From Pseudomonadota bacterium (GTDB lineage: Bacteria > Pseudomonadota > Alphaproteobacteria > SHVP01), in NCBI GenBank assembly GCA_022566715.1, contig JADFIH010000004.1:1-56485 (forward strand): DNA of 56,485 nucleotides, in the 5' to 3' direction. Position 1 is the first letter of the stretch, and each line of letters starts with the position of its first letter. Under the pieces are notes generated by a model, which was not told the DNA's origin, did no database searches, and saw only the letters and a program-made list of their open reading frames with translations. A program made the position numbers and the translations under genes. Of this stretch, positions 26,620 to 35,883 are shown in pieces.

Positions 26620-27309
26620 ATGTCCACATCCAAGCGAATTCTGCTGGTCGACGACGACCAGCCGCTTCGCGCGTCCCTCGCGGAGCAGCTGACCATGCAC
26701 GAGGAGTTTGAGGTAACGGAATCGGCCACGGGTGCCGACGCCATGGAGCGTGCGAAAAATGATCGCTTCGACCTCATTCTTCTCGATATCGGCCTTCCCG
26801 ACCTCGATGGCCGCGAAGTGTGCCGAATGATGCGCCGCGCCGGAGTCAACATACCGATCATCATGTTGACCGGCGCCGACAGCGATTCAGACACCATTCT
26901 CGGCCTCGACTCGGGCGCTAACGACTACGTGACCAAACCGTTCCGGCTCAATGTCTTGCTCGCCCGCGTCCGCGCCCAGTTGCGCCAGCACGAGCAGAGT
27001 GAAGATGCGACATTTTCAATCGGCCCTTACAGCTTCCGGCCCAGCGCCAAGATGCTGTTGGCGGGTGAGGACAAGCGCAAAATACGCCTCACCGAAAAAG
27101 AGACGGCCATCCTGAAGTACCTGTGCCGCGCCGGGAACAAAGTGGTGGCGCGCGACGTGCTTTTGGCCGAGGTCTGGGGCTACAACGCGGGTGTAACGAC
27201 CCATACGTTGGAGACCCATATCTACCGCCTGCGCCAGAAGGTCGAGCTCGATCCTTCGAATGCGATCCTTTTGGTAACCGAGCCCGGCGGGTACCGGCTG
27301 AACGCCTGA
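26620..27309 (+). CDS. OmpR/PhoB-family response regulator, orphan
   Basis: A 229-residue DNA-binding response regulator. The receiver has the acidic pair DDD at 11-13, phosphoacceptor D56 in LILLDIGLP, and K106 in DYVTKPF. The C-terminal winged helix is clear from LTEKETAILKYLCRAGNKVV and HTLETHIYRLRQKVE. ATG 26620 is used, preceded by AGGGGAACC. No histidine kinase gene is adjacent, so it is an orphan here; its kinase and regulon are unknown. Confidence 0.94.
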   Translation: MSTSKRILLVDDDQPLRASLAEQLTMHEEFEVTESATGADAMERAKNDRFDLILLDIGLPDLDGREVCRMMRRAGVNIPIIMLTGADSDSDTILGLDSGANDYVTKPFRLNVLLARVRAQLRQHEQSEDATFSIGPYSFRPSAKMLLAGEDKRKIRLTEKETAILKYLCRAGNKVVARDVLLAEVWGYNAGVTTHTLETHIYRLRQKVELDPSNAILLVTEPGGYRLNA

Positions 27310-27434
27310 TCGGCGGCCCGATGATCTGAAAGGCCCGGCGGAGGGCGCAAACGCCTTGATTTCTGGGGTTCGGCCTTTCCTTTGGCCTGGCTCTAAGACA
27401 GAATGGCGGACTTTTTCCCGCCGGAGCGCGCGTT

Positions 27435-28292
27435 TTGTCAGCGAAAGACGACTTCTTTGTCCGGTTTTGGGGGGTCCGCGGAAGCATCGCCTGTCCGGCG
27501 CCAAACACGGTGCGATACGGGGGCAACACCTCGACGCTCGAAGTGCGGTGCGGCGGCGAGCTTCTGATTCTCGACGCCGGCACGGGGCTGCGCTATCTCG
27601 GCAACAGCCTGAAAGGGGGCGCCAAACTCCACGCGCATATGCTTCTCTCGCACACGCATTTGGATCACATCTGCGGCATGCCCTTCTTTCAACCCGCGTA
27701 TAACGCCGAGAACTCGTTTGATCTGTGGGCCGGGCATCTTCCCGAGGGTCACAAGATCAGGGACGTTCTCGCGCAAATGATGGCGCCGCCGCTGTTTCCG
27801 GTGCCGCCCGATATCTTCAAGGCGGAGATGACGTTCCGCGATTTCCGGGCGGGAGAGACGATCAACACTTACGCCGGCGTGCGCATTCGGACAGCGCCGC
27901 TCAACCATCCGAACGGCGCCACCGGCTACCGCATCGAATACAAAGGCCAGTCCATTTGCTACATCACCGACCACGAGCACGACCGCGGCCCGTGTGACGC
28001 GGTCCTGGTCGATCTGATACGGGACGCCGACATCGTGATTTTCGATGCGACGTTCACCGACGACGAATACACCCGTTGCGCCGGAATGGGCCACTCGACC
28101 TGGCAGGAAGGCGTGCGGATTTGCGACGAGGCGAATGTGGGGCGGTACGTCGTATTTCATCACAATCCCGAGCACGACGACGACTTCATGGACGGCATCG
28201 CCCGAGACGTCGCGGCGGCGCGGCCGGGCTCGGTCGTTGCCCGCGAAGGGTTGGTGCTTCGGCCCGGCCAAATCGAACCTGGCGGTGTCTAG
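27435..28292 (+). CDS. Metallo-beta-lactamase-fold hydrolase
   Basis: A 285-residue MBL-fold protein. The zinc-binding motif SHTHLDH is at about residues 72-78, with further metal ligands in CYITDHEHD, DATFTDDEY and the late VVFHHNP. The N-terminal FWGVRGSIACPAPNTVRYGG identifies a subfamily related to cyclic phosphodiesterase or RNase Z-like proteins of unknown substrate. The start is TTG at 27435; no ATG lies close enough. It is 125 bases after the response regulator and may be cotranscribed with it. Confidence 0.88.
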   Translation: MSAKDDFFVRFWGVRGSIACPAPNTVRYGGNTSTLEVRCGGELLILDAGTGLRYLGNSLKGGAKLHAHMLLSHTHLDHICGMPFFQPAYNAENSFDLWAGHLPEGHKIRDVLAQMMAPPLFPVPPDIFKAEMTFRDFRAGETINTYAGVRIRTAPLNHPNGATGYRIEYKGQSICYITDHEHDRGPCDAVLVDLIRDADIVIFDATFTDDEYTRCAGMGHSTWQEGVRICDEANVGRYVVFHHNPEHDDDFMDGIARDVAAARPGSVVAREGLVLRPGQIEPGGV

Positions 28293-28320
28293 GGCAATAT
28301 CCGAAGTGATTGCACCCCGC

Positions 28321-28367
28321 CGGATAAAATTGCTCTATTCTTCAAGATGCTAGAGCAGCTTTATCCG
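28321..28367. repeat. Inverted repeat between MBL-fold and methyltransferase genes
   Basis: Arms CGGATAAAATTGCTCTA (28321-28337) and TAGAGCAGCTTTATCCG (28351-28367) pair at 15 of 17 positions around a 13-base loop. There is no T tract after either arm. It resembles short palindromic repeats scattered in alphaproteobacterial genomes and is not the same family as the hairpins at 45940 or 54456. Confidence 0.7.
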
Positions 28368-28450
28368 TTCGGTGATCGCCCCCCGACGTTTTCAATGGGG
28401 CGATTCGGCCTGAACGGACGCCGCTCTCGTGGCGCCGCGTCCAGCCCCAA

Positions 28451-29287
28451 ATGAGCCGCCGCCTTCGCATGGGCCTGGTGACGGTCCTTGGGCTCGCGAA
28501 GCGCGGTTACTTTATTCCCCACCGTTACGCCGCGCACACCGCGCCCAGCGACGAGTCCACGGCATACACCGCGCTGGGGCAAATATTCGAGGCCGCGCGG
28601 CCTCAATTCAAGAATGTTCTCAAGGTCATCGACAGTTTCGCCGAGGCCCTTGAAGGTCTTGGCGATGAGCCACCGCCCGCGCCCCGTTGGGGCCAGGATT
28701 GGTTTCCCCGGCTGGACGCGGCCTGCGCCTATGCGCTCACGCGCCATCATGCGCCGCGCCGTGTTATCGAGGTGGGGTCGGGGCATTCGACCCGTTTTCT
28801 GGCCCGCGCCATCCGCGACGGCGGCCTCGACACGTCGGTCATCGCCATCGATCCGGCGCCCCGCGCGACGCTTGAGGCGCTGCCCATAACCCTGCTGCGC
28901 AAGCCGCTGCAGGAGATCCCGCTCGATACCTTCAAGCCGCTCAGGGAAGGCGATTTTCTGTTCATCGACTCGAGCCACGTGCTCATGCCGGGGACGGACG
29001 TGGATATTCTGCTCAATCAGGTTTTGCCCGAGCTTCCCGCCGGTGTCTTCATCCACATTCACGACGTTTTCCTGCCCCGAGGCTACCCCGCGTCATGGTC
29101 CTGGCGCGGCTACAACGAGCAGCTTGGGGTGGCGGCGCTTCTGCAGGGCGGGGCCTACGAGCTCGTTTTCGCCAGCGCCTTCGTGCGGACGGCGATGGCA
29201 AGCGACCTGGCGGGCACGGTTGCCGCCCGGCTTCCGATGCCAGACGGGGCCTTTGAAACGAGCCTGTGGCTGCGCAAACTCGGTTAG
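28451..29287 (+). CDS. Class I SAM-dependent methyltransferase
   Basis: A 278-residue protein with a Rossmann-type methyltransferase core. Motif I reads RVIEVGSGHSTRFLARAI at about residues 103-120, followed by VIAIDPAPRATLEAL and GDFLFIDSSHVLMPG. C-terminal FIHIHDVFLPRGYPASW resembles the methyltransferase_24 group, members of which act on sugars or small acids. The substrate is unknown. It converges on the ABC permease at 29303 with a 15-base gap and no terminator. Confidence 0.85.
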   Translation: MSRRLRMGLVTVLGLAKRGYFIPHRYAAHTAPSDESTAYTALGQIFEAARPQFKNVLKVIDSFAEALEGLGDEPPPAPRWGQDWFPRLDAACAYALTRHHAPRRVIEVGSGHSTRFLARAIRDGGLDTSVIAIDPAPRATLEALPITLLRKPLQEIPLDTFKPLREGDFLFIDSSHVLMPGTDVDILLNQVLPELPAGVFIHIHDVFLPRGYPASWSWRGYNEQLGVAALLQGGAYELVFASAFVRTAMASDLAGTVAARLPMPDGAFETSLWLRKLG

Positions 29288-29302
29288 GCGGTTCGCGGCC
29301 GC

Positions 29303-30481
29303 CTATTTGTAGGGGTCGGCGGCGTCCCGCACGCCGTCGCCAAAGAAGTTCAACGCCAAAACGGTGACGATCACCGGAACGACGGGGAACATCAGCCAGG
29401 GATTGATGACCACGGCGTTGATATTTTGCGCCTCGTTCAAAAGCACGCCCCAGCTAGTGATCGGCGGGCGCAGCCCGAGTCCGAGGAAAGACAAGGCCGT
29501 CTCGGCCAAGATCATGGCCGGGATCGAGAGGGTGGCCGAAGCGATCAAGTGGCTCATGAAACTGGGCAGAAGGTGGCGGACGATGACGCGCTTGGGCGAG
29601 GCCCCAAGCAGCACTGCGGCCGTCGCGAAGTCCTCCTCGCGTAGCGCCAGCAACTTGGAGCGCACCGCTCTGGCGAGACCTGTCCAATCTATCAACCCGA
29701 GTATGATGGTGATGCCGAAGTAAATGAAAATCGGGCTCCAGGTCACGGGAAGCGCCGCCGACAGGGCCATCCAAAGGGGCAGTTCGGGGAACGAGCGAAT
29801 AACCTCGATGGTGCGCTGCACCGCGCTATCGACCCAACCGCCGTAGTAACCCGCGAGCCCGCCAAGGGTAATGCCCAGAAGGAAGCTGATCGTAATCCCG
29901 AAGAGGCCGACCGTCAGAGAGATGCGCGTGCCGTAGATGATGCGGGACAACATGTCGCGTCCCAGCCGGTCGGTGCCGAGCAGGAAGAGGGTGCCGCCCT
30001 CGGCCGGGCAGACCAGATGGAAGCTCGCGTCGAAAAGGCCCCAAAAGCGATACTGATCGCCGCGGCAAAAGAAGCGTATTTTCTGCACCTTCTCCATATT
30101 CGGCGTGTATTCGCGGCGCAAAAACTCCAGGTTGAGCTTGGAATCATAGCCGTAGACGAAGGGCCCTTTGAACTTACCCTCGTGGAAGAAGTGAACGGTT
30201 TGCGGCGGCGCCAGGATGTGCCGGCGGTCGCGCGTGGTGAGGTCATAAGGCGCCAGAAATTCACTGATCAGGATCGAGAAGTACAGCAGCAGGAGGATGG
30301 CGCCCGAGATGACGGCGATCCGATGATGCCGCAGCTTCCACCACATCATCTTCCACTGCGAGGCCATGAAGAAACGCTCCTGCTCGGGCGTTATGGCCTC
30401 CACCGAATAGGGATCGAAAGGCTCCTCGTTGACGAAGTGCTCGAGCGGCCGATCCCGGGGGTCGACGGGCCGCTCCGTCAC
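29303..30481 (-). CDS. Peptide-type ABC importer permease 2 (YejE/DppC-like)
   Basis: A 392-residue inner-membrane permease. One transmembrane helix (near AVISGAILLLLYFSILISEF) precedes an unusually long periplasmic insert of about 100 residues (residues 70-165), then the BPD_transp core with five helices. The EAA loop that docks the ATPase reads EEDFATAAVLLGASPKRVIV. GTG 30481 overlaps the upstream permease stop by four bases (GTGA), with GGAGG ten bases before. A longer frame to 31285 is only antiparallel shadow of that gene. Last gene of the eleven-gene minus-strand run. Confidence 0.92.
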   Translation of the reverse strand: MTERPVDPRDRPLEHFVNEEPFDPYSVEAITPEQERFFMASQWKMMWWKLRHHRIAVISGAILLLLYFSILISEFLAPYDLTTRDRRHILAPPQTVHFFHEGKFKGPFVYGYDSKLNLEFLRREYTPNMEKVQKIRFFCRGDQYRFWGLFDASFHLVCPAEGGTLFLLGTDRLGRDMLSRIIYGTRISLTVGLFGITISFLLGITLGGLAGYYGGWVDSAVQRTIEVIRSFPELPLWMALSAALPVTWSPIFIYFGITIILGLIDWTGLARAVRSKLLALREEDFATAAVLLGASPKRVIVRHLLPSFMSHLIASATLSIPAMILAETALSFLGLGLRPPITSWGVLLNEAQNINAVVINPWLMFPVVPVIVTVLALNFFGDGVRDAADPYK

Positions 30482-31503
30482 CGGGTCGTTCCTCCACCCA
30501 ACCGAATGCGCGGATCGAGCGCGGCGAGCGCGATGTCGGAAAGAAACATGCCGACGACGGTCAGCGCGGCGAGCGCCATGAGGAACGATCCCGCCAGGAA
30601 TTGATCCTGCGACTGCAGGGCTTGCAGGAGCATGGGCCCCGTCGTCGGCAACGAGAGAACCACCGACACGATCGCGGCGCCGGAAATGATTTGCGGCAAC
30701 AGGTTGCCGATGTCGGCGATGAAGGGGTTCAGCGACATGCGCAAGGGGTATTTGAGCAACAGCTTGAGGGGCGGCAGACCCTTGGCCCGTCCCGTCACGA
30801 CGTATTGCTTTTGCAACTCGTCGAGTAGGTTCGCGCGCAGGCGCCGGATCATTCCGGCCGTCCCGGAGGTGCCGATGACGACCACCGGGACCCATAGGTG
30901 GGCCAGTATGGACCCGGCTTTCGCCATACTCCACGGCGCATCGAGGTATTGCTCGTCCATCAGGCCGCCGATTTCGGTGCCGAACCAAAGATTGGCGAAA
31001 TAGAGCAGTACCAGGGCCAGCAGAAAGTTCGGCGTCGCAAGGCCGATGAAGCCGATGAAGGTCAGCGTGTGATCGCCCCAACTGTACTGATGCGTCGCCG
31101 AATAGACCCCGATGGGGAACGACACCAGCCAGGTGAAGATGATGGTCGTGAAGGACACGATGAATGTCAGCAACACCCGGTCGCCGACGACTTCGTTTAC
31201 GGGCAGGTCGAACTCGAAGGAATGACCCAGGTCGCCTTGCAACAATCCGGCGAATCCATCGGCTCCGGGCCACACCCCCAGCCATATGGCGTATTGCTCG
31301 ATCATCGGCTTATCCAGGCCGTATTGCGCACGGAGAAACGCGATCTTTTCGATCGCCGCGGTGTCGCCCTGGCTACGCAGCTCCGAGAGCTGGTTTGACA
31401 GGAAATCGCCCGGCGGCAGCTGGATAATGATGAAGACAATGATGCTGATCACCAACAGCGTTGGGATCATGATCAGAATCCGTTGGATGAGAAAATTGAA
31501 CAT
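30478..31503 (-). CDS. Peptide-type ABC importer permease 1 (YejB/DppB-like)
   Basis: A 341-residue permease of the oligopeptide/dipeptide type. The N-terminal helix MFNFLIQRILIMIPTLLVIS and the late helices around LSLPTTGPMLLQALQSQDQF are typical of DppB. The EAA motif reads QKQYVVTGRAKGLPPLKLLL. It pairs with the 29303 permease to form the membrane channel. It begins 26 bases after the binding-protein stop. Confidence 0.94.
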   Translation of the reverse strand: MFNFLIQRILIMIPTLLVISIIVFIIIQLPPGDFLSNQLSELRSQGDTAAIEKIAFLRAQYGLDKPMIEQYAIWLGVWPGADGFAGLLQGDLGHSFEFDLPVNEVVGDRVLLTFIVSFTTIIFTWLVSFPIGVYSATHQYSWGDHTLTFIGFIGLATPNFLLALVLLYFANLWFGTEIGGLMDEQYLDAPWSMAKAGSILAHLWVPVVVIGTSGTAGMIRRLRANLLDELQKQYVVTGRAKGLPPLKLLLKYPLRMSLNPFIADIGNLLPQIISGAAIVSVVLSLPTTGPMLLQALQSQDQFLAGSFLMALAALTVVGMFLSDIALAALDPRIRLGGGTTR

Positions 31504-31529
31504 GGCTGGTGTTGCGCCGCCGCGGGCCG

Positions 31530-33458
31530 CTAGTTAGCGGATTCGGCCCAGAAGAAAGTGTCGGGCCGGTACATGCCGAACTGTGCGCCCGGGTCCCAGT
31601 TATAGATGCCCTCGCGGGGCACGTTGCGCAAGCCATTGCGGACGACGATCGGTTGCAAGACTCCGGAAACGACTCCGATCGAAAGGACCTGGTCGGCGTG
31701 GATCGACAGCATCTTGCCCCAAACCTCGGTTCGCTCCTCGTCCGAGTCCGCGGCCAGCCATTGGCGGTGCAGTTCCTGTAGCTCGATGGCGGCGGGCATG
31801 TCGGGCGGCTCACCCAATTTGCCCCCGGTCTCGTAATATTGGCCCCATTTCGGCCATTGATAGCTGTGCTGCGACGTGGGCGCGAGCGCGACGGGATTGA
31901 AAGCGGCCGTGGGCACGCCGTTTTCGAAGCCCGTCCAGACCGAGATCTGCGTTTCGCCGGCGAAAATCCGATTGCGGAATACTTCCCGTTGCAGGGGCTT
32001 GGTGAACAGCTTGATGCCGATGGACGCCCAATCATCCTTGATTAGCTCGAGGATGTCGGTCTGTTCGGTATCTTCACCGGCGGTTTCGACGATGATGTTC
32101 ATTTCGCGGCCGTCCGGCAGAAGACGGACGTTCCTGCGGCCACGCTCGGTCAGACCCATTTCGTCGAGCAACTCGTTGGCGAGATCGATATCGAATTGCG
32201 CCCATTTGGTCTGATATTCCTCGCGAAACAGGGGGCTTTCGGGAAGCACCGTGTTGTTTCCGGGTATCGCCAATCCGAAGAAGATCGCCTCGTTGATGAG
32301 GTCGCGGTCGATCGCCAGCGACAGGGCGCGGCGGAAACGCGCGTCGCGCATGACCTTGCGCCAGACGGGGTCGTTGATATTGAGGTTGGGGAAAAGCGCG
32401 AAATGGGAACCCTTGGCTTCGCGCCAAAGGTAGGTCTCGAAATTATTTCGCTCCTGCGCCGCGCGCAGGAACGTGTAGTTGTTGAAGAAGATGCCGCGCG
32501 CCTGCAAGTCCACCTCGCCGGCGCCGGCCTTGGCCGGGATCAGCTGCGCCGTCGCCTGGCTCATAATGACGCGGTCGATGTAGGGCAACTGCCGCCCGTT
32601 CTCGTCCACCCGATGGAAGTAAGGGTTTCGCACGGCCTTGAAGCGCGTGGCGGGCGGCCTGGTGGTGTTCATCCAGGGCTGCAAGGTCGGCAGGCTCGGG
32701 TTGTTGAACCGGTACATGTTGTCCTGCCGGTTGTGCTGCGCCGCCCAATTGCGTGCGCGGCCGATGCGCTCCTCCAACTCCGCTTCCGTCGCGTAATCCG
32801 CGTGGTACTTCTTCAAGAAGTGCGCCGGCCGGTAGATGAACAAGGGCGACGCGCCGGCCAGCCGCGGCAGGAACCTCGGATTTATCGCGGGCCAAGTGTA
32901 ACGAACGGTGGTTTCGTCCACGACCTCGAAAACCGGCAGTTCTCCATTGACCAGCATATCGACCGGCGGTCCGGAGGGAGACAGGTTCGGGTTGTTGGCG
33001 ACGTCCTCCCACCAATAGCGGAAGTCCTCGCTCGTGAAGGGCACGCCGTCCGACCATTTGTGCCCCGGCCGAAGGTTAAGGGTGAAGATGCGTCCTTCCT
33101 CGACGTCGATGCTTTCCAGGATGTCCGGCACGAGTTCGAAGTTCTCATTGTAGCCAACCAGGCGGGCATATCCGTAAACCACCAACAGCCGTATGTCGCG
33201 AGGCCGCCCGATCAACATGCGCAGATCGCCCCCGTGCCGGCCGGCTTGGCGCTCTCCGCTCAGGGCCACGACGCTCGGCGTGGCCGGCAGCCGTTCGGCG
33301 ACCGGCGGTAGCCGGCCGGCTTTCACGGCGTCTTCGAACATGGGCGTTTCGATGAGGGTGAGCGCGGACGCCGTGGGCAAAAGGCCGGGCGTCGTCAGCA
33401 ACAGGAGCGTGGCAAAGACCGCCGCCGCCATACCAAACACGCGCATGAGCGGCTTCAT
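31530..33458 (-). CDS. ABC importer substrate-binding protein (SBP_bac_5 family)
   Basis: A 642-residue periplasmic binding protein of the peptide/nickel/oligosaccharide family. The signal peptide [20 protein letters not shown] ends near ASA at about residue 32. Family features include GHKWSDGVPFTSEDFRYWWE and DARFRRALSLAIDRDLINEA. At 642 residues it is longer than DppA/OppA and nearer to YejA. It overlaps the ATPase stop by four bases (ATGA at 33455-33458). The ligand may be a peptide or a glycan fragment, since the operon is full of glycan genes. Confidence 0.93.
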   Translation of the reverse strand: MKPLMRVFGMAAAVFATLLLLTTPGLLPTASALTLIETPMFEDAVKAGRLPPVAERLPATPSVVALSGERQAGRHGGDLRMLIGRPRDIRLLVVYGYARLVGYNENFELVPDILESIDVEEGRIFTLNLRPGHKWSDGVPFTSEDFRYWWEDVANNPNLSPSGPPVDMLVNGELPVFEVVDETTVRYTWPAINPRFLPRLAGASPLFIYRPAHFLKKYHADYATEAELEERIGRARNWAAQHNRQDNMYRFNNPSLPTLQPWMNTTRPPATRFKAVRNPYFHRVDENGRQLPYIDRVIMSQATAQLIPAKAGAGEVDLQARGIFFNNYTFLRAAQERNNFETYLWREAKGSHFALFPNLNINDPVWRKVMRDARFRRALSLAIDRDLINEAIFFGLAIPGNNTVLPESPLFREEYQTKWAQFDIDLANELLDEMGLTERGRRNVRLLPDGREMNIIVETAGEDTEQTDILELIKDDWASIGIKLFTKPLQREVFRNRIFAGETQISVWTGFENGVPTAAFNPVALAPTSQHSYQWPKWGQYYETGGKLGEPPDMPAAIELQELHRQWLAADSDEERTEVWGKMLSIHADQVLSIGVVSGVLQPIVVRNGLRNVPREGIYNWDPGAQFGMYRPDTFFWAESAN

Positions 33459-35344
33459 GTGCGTAACTCCTCGGGACCAACATTTCCGGTGGCACGAACG
33501 TAGTGGCCGCCGCCCAGATCAACCATATTGGACGCCTCGGCGCCGTTCAAGGCGAAGGGTTCGGGCCACGAGGCGGGGTCCGACGCTCGCCCTTCCCAAA
33601 GGGCGCCAAAATCGAGGGGTGAGTCCGGGTCCGGTTCCGGCACCGCGGCCAGAAGCGCTTTCGTGTACGGGTGTACGGGGTCACGGAAGAACTCCTTGCG
33701 CGAGGCGACCTCGACGATCCTGCCCGCGCACATGACGGCGATTCGGTCCGCGATGTAATCGACGACGGCCAAATTGTGAGAAATGAACAGGTATGTAAGC
33801 TGGAGCTGGTCCTGAAGGTCCTTCAGGAGATTGAGAATCTGTGCCTGGATCGATACGTCCAGGGCCGAGACCGGCTCGTCGCATATCAACAGGTCGGGTT
33901 GTAGGGCGAGGGCGCGGGCGATGCCGATGCGCTGCCGCTGTCCCCCCGAGAAACTGTGCGGGTAACGCCGAAGATTCCGCACGCTGAGGCCGACCAGGTT
34001 CATCAGTTCGCGAACGCGGTCTACCCGCTCTTCCTCCGCGCCGATCTTGTGGATGACCAAAGGCTCGCTGATGATGTCGAAAACCGTCATTCGCGGATTG
34101 AGCGAGCCAAAGGGATCCTGAAAGATGTACTGAGCGCGCTTCCGGTAGTTCGTGAGCTCGCGCTTGGTCATCGTCAGGACGTCGAGCTTCGTGCCGCGGT
34201 CGTTGAAGGTAATCTCGCCCGCGTCCGCCTGTAGGGCCCGCATGATCAATTTGCTGACCGTCGTTTTGCCACAGCCCGATTCGCCGACCAAGCCCAGACA
34301 TTCACCGCGCCCGATTTCAAAGCTGACGTCGTCGACGGCAAGTAAACCGCCCACGGGCCTGCCGCCGAACAGGGTACGTTTGCGCGACCAAAAGGTCTTC
34401 GATAGGGCCTTGACTTGGAGCAAGGGGCTACGCCGGTCGAGATCGTCGGGCCAGGGATCGCGCCGCAGCAGCAGCCCGCCCGGTTCCGCCTTGATTTCGC
34501 GAATGGGTACCAGCCTCTCATTGGGCTCCATATCGAATCGCGGCACGGCCTTGAGCAGGGCGACGAGGTAAGGATGCTTGGGATCCTTGAAGATATCGAA
34601 CAGGGTTCCTTGCTCCATCACCTTGCCCTGATAAAGAACGACGATCTCGTCGGCCATGTTGGCCACCACGCCGAGGTCGTGGGTGATCATCAGGATCGCC
34701 ATCCCAAGCTCACTCTGCAGTTCCCGCATCAGGCGCAGGATTTGAGCCTGAATCGTAACGTCGAGAGCCGTCGTGGGTTCGTCCGCGATCAGCAGGGCGG
34801 GGCGGCAAACCAGCGCCATTGCGATCATCACGCGTTGGCGCAGGCCCCCTGAAAGCTCGAAGGGGTAATTGGACAGAGCGGCTTTCGGGTTGGGATACCC
34901 GACAAGCCGCAACATCTCCTCGCTCGCCTCGTCGGCCTCCGCCTTGCCCACTTTTCGGTGCAGGCGGTAAGCCTCCCCGATCTGGTCGCCCACCGTGTGC
35001 AGCGGCGACAGGGACGTCATCGGCTCCTGGAAAATGATCGACATGCGGTGGCCGCGCAGGTTCCGCGCCTCCGGCCCGTCCCGGCGGAGTTTCACGATAT
35101 CGACAAAGGTCCCGGGCTTGTCGGGATCGAAAAAGATAATCTCGCCGTCCGTGATTCGGCCGGCCTTTGGGAGAATCCCCATGATGGATTGCGAAATGAC
35201 GGATTTGCCCGAACCCGATTCACCGACCAATGCAACCGTCTTTCCCCGGGGAATGCGAAACGAAACCCCGTCGACCGCCTGAATGCGTCCCTCGGGAGCT
35301 TGAAATTCGACCTTCAGATTGCGGACGAGAAGAACGTTGCTCAT
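33455..35344 (-). CDS. ABC importer ATPase, two fused NBDs (YejF-like)
   Basis: A 629-residue cytoplasmic ATPase with two complete nucleotide-binding domains. Domain 1 has GESGSGKS (41-48) and signature LSGGLRQR; domain 2 has GESGCGKT and FSGGQRQR. Both Walker B segments are intact ([18 protein letters not shown]), so unlike the exporter-like protein at 42258 this one should hydrolyse ATP. Each half ends with an oligopeptide/dipeptide transporter C-terminal motif ([24 protein letters not shown]). The fused layout resembles YejF of the YejABEF importer. Four-base overlaps join it to the genes on both sides. Confidence 0.95.
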   Translation of the reverse strand: MSNVLLVRNLKVEFQAPEGRIQAVDGVSFRIPRGKTVALVGESGSGKSVISQSIMGILPKAGRITDGEIIFFDPDKPGTFVDIVKLRRDGPEARNLRGHRMSIIFQEPMTSLSPLHTVGDQIGEAYRLHRKVGKAEADEASEEMLRLVGYPNPKAALSNYPFELSGGLRQRVMIAMALVCRPALLIADEPTTALDVTIQAQILRLMRELQSELGMAILMITHDLGVVANMADEIVVLYQGKVMEQGTLFDIFKDPKHPYLVALLKAVPRFDMEPNERLVPIREIKAEPGGLLLRRDPWPDDLDRRSPLLQVKALSKTFWSRKRTLFGGRPVGGLLAVDDVSFEIGRGECLGLVGESGCGKTTVSKLIMRALQADAGEITFNDRGTKLDVLTMTKRELTNYRKRAQYIFQDPFGSLNPRMTVFDIISEPLVIHKIGAEEERVDRVRELMNLVGLSVRNLRRYPHSFSGGQRQRIGIARALALQPDLLICDEPVSALDVSIQAQILNLLKDLQDQLQLTYLFISHNLAVVDYIADRIAVMCAGRIVEVASRKEFFRDPVHPYTKALLAAVPEPDPDSPLDFGALWEGRASDPASWPEPFALNGAEASNMVDLGGGHYVRATGNVGPEELRT

Positions 35345-35883
35345 GTGCGGCCGGCGACTTTGCTCTTCGTATTGGCGGCGGAGTCATCGGGAGGGTCGGC
35401 GTGCTGCTCGCCCAGTCCCATGGCTTTCAGGTTTGCCCGCGTGAGTGCGCTCAACTCGATTCCGTGTTGTGGGGCGAATTCCGTCGTCCGCCGGACGATG
35501 TGCTCAAACCCCTCGATCATGGATTCAATGCGCAGGGTATGGCGGCGGCCTTTCAAACGAAGATCCATCCAACCGCGTTCGCGGTCGCGCCGCGTCGAGT
35601 AGTAGCGCAGTCGGACGTCACGCAGGTCTTCCCAGGCAATCGTGGCGCCAAGCGGTCCGCTGTTCCGCACGCCCACATCCGATAACTCGATGACCGTCAT
35701 GTGGCGAAGCGCCGTCCGCAACCCAAAAACGAGGAAGAGAATAGTCAACGCGAGGAATATGAAAAAAACGATTACCGATATACTGCCGACGAAGAAGAGG
35801 GGGGTCGCCGACACGGCGAGGCCCAGTGCGGCCTTCAAGTCATCCTTCAAGAGGGTTTGGAGAGGGTAGCGGTGGCGGCTCAT
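35341..35883 (-). CDS. Small membrane protein with PH-like (bPH2) domain
   Basis: A 180-residue protein with two closely spaced membrane segments near residues 20-55 (LAVSATPLFFVGSISVIVFF and onward), then a soluble region. MTVIELSDVGVRNSGPLGAT, WEDLRDVRLRYYSTRRD and MDLRLKGRRHTLRIES look like the beta-strand pattern of bacterial pleckstrin-homology domains. The charged tail follows. Start and stop each overlap a neighbour by four bases, placing it between the deacetylase-like gene and the importer ATPase. Function unknown; possibly an accessory of the glycan or transport machinery. Confidence 0.75.
   Translation of the reverse strand: MSRHRYPLQTLLKDDLKAALGLAVSATPLFFVGSISVIVFFIFLALTILFLVFGLRTALRHMTVIELSDVGVRNSGPLGATIAWEDLRDVRLRYYSTRRDRERGWMDLRLKGRRHTLRIESMIEGFEHIVRRTTEFAPQHGIELSALTRANLKAMGLGEQHADPPDDSAANTKSKVAGRT

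Noticed and set aside
29303-31285. N-terminal extension of the second permease to 660 residues
   Set aside because: The first 268 residues are an out-of-frame reading of the upstream permease gene; the coupled GTG at 30481 with GGAGG gives a normal permease.
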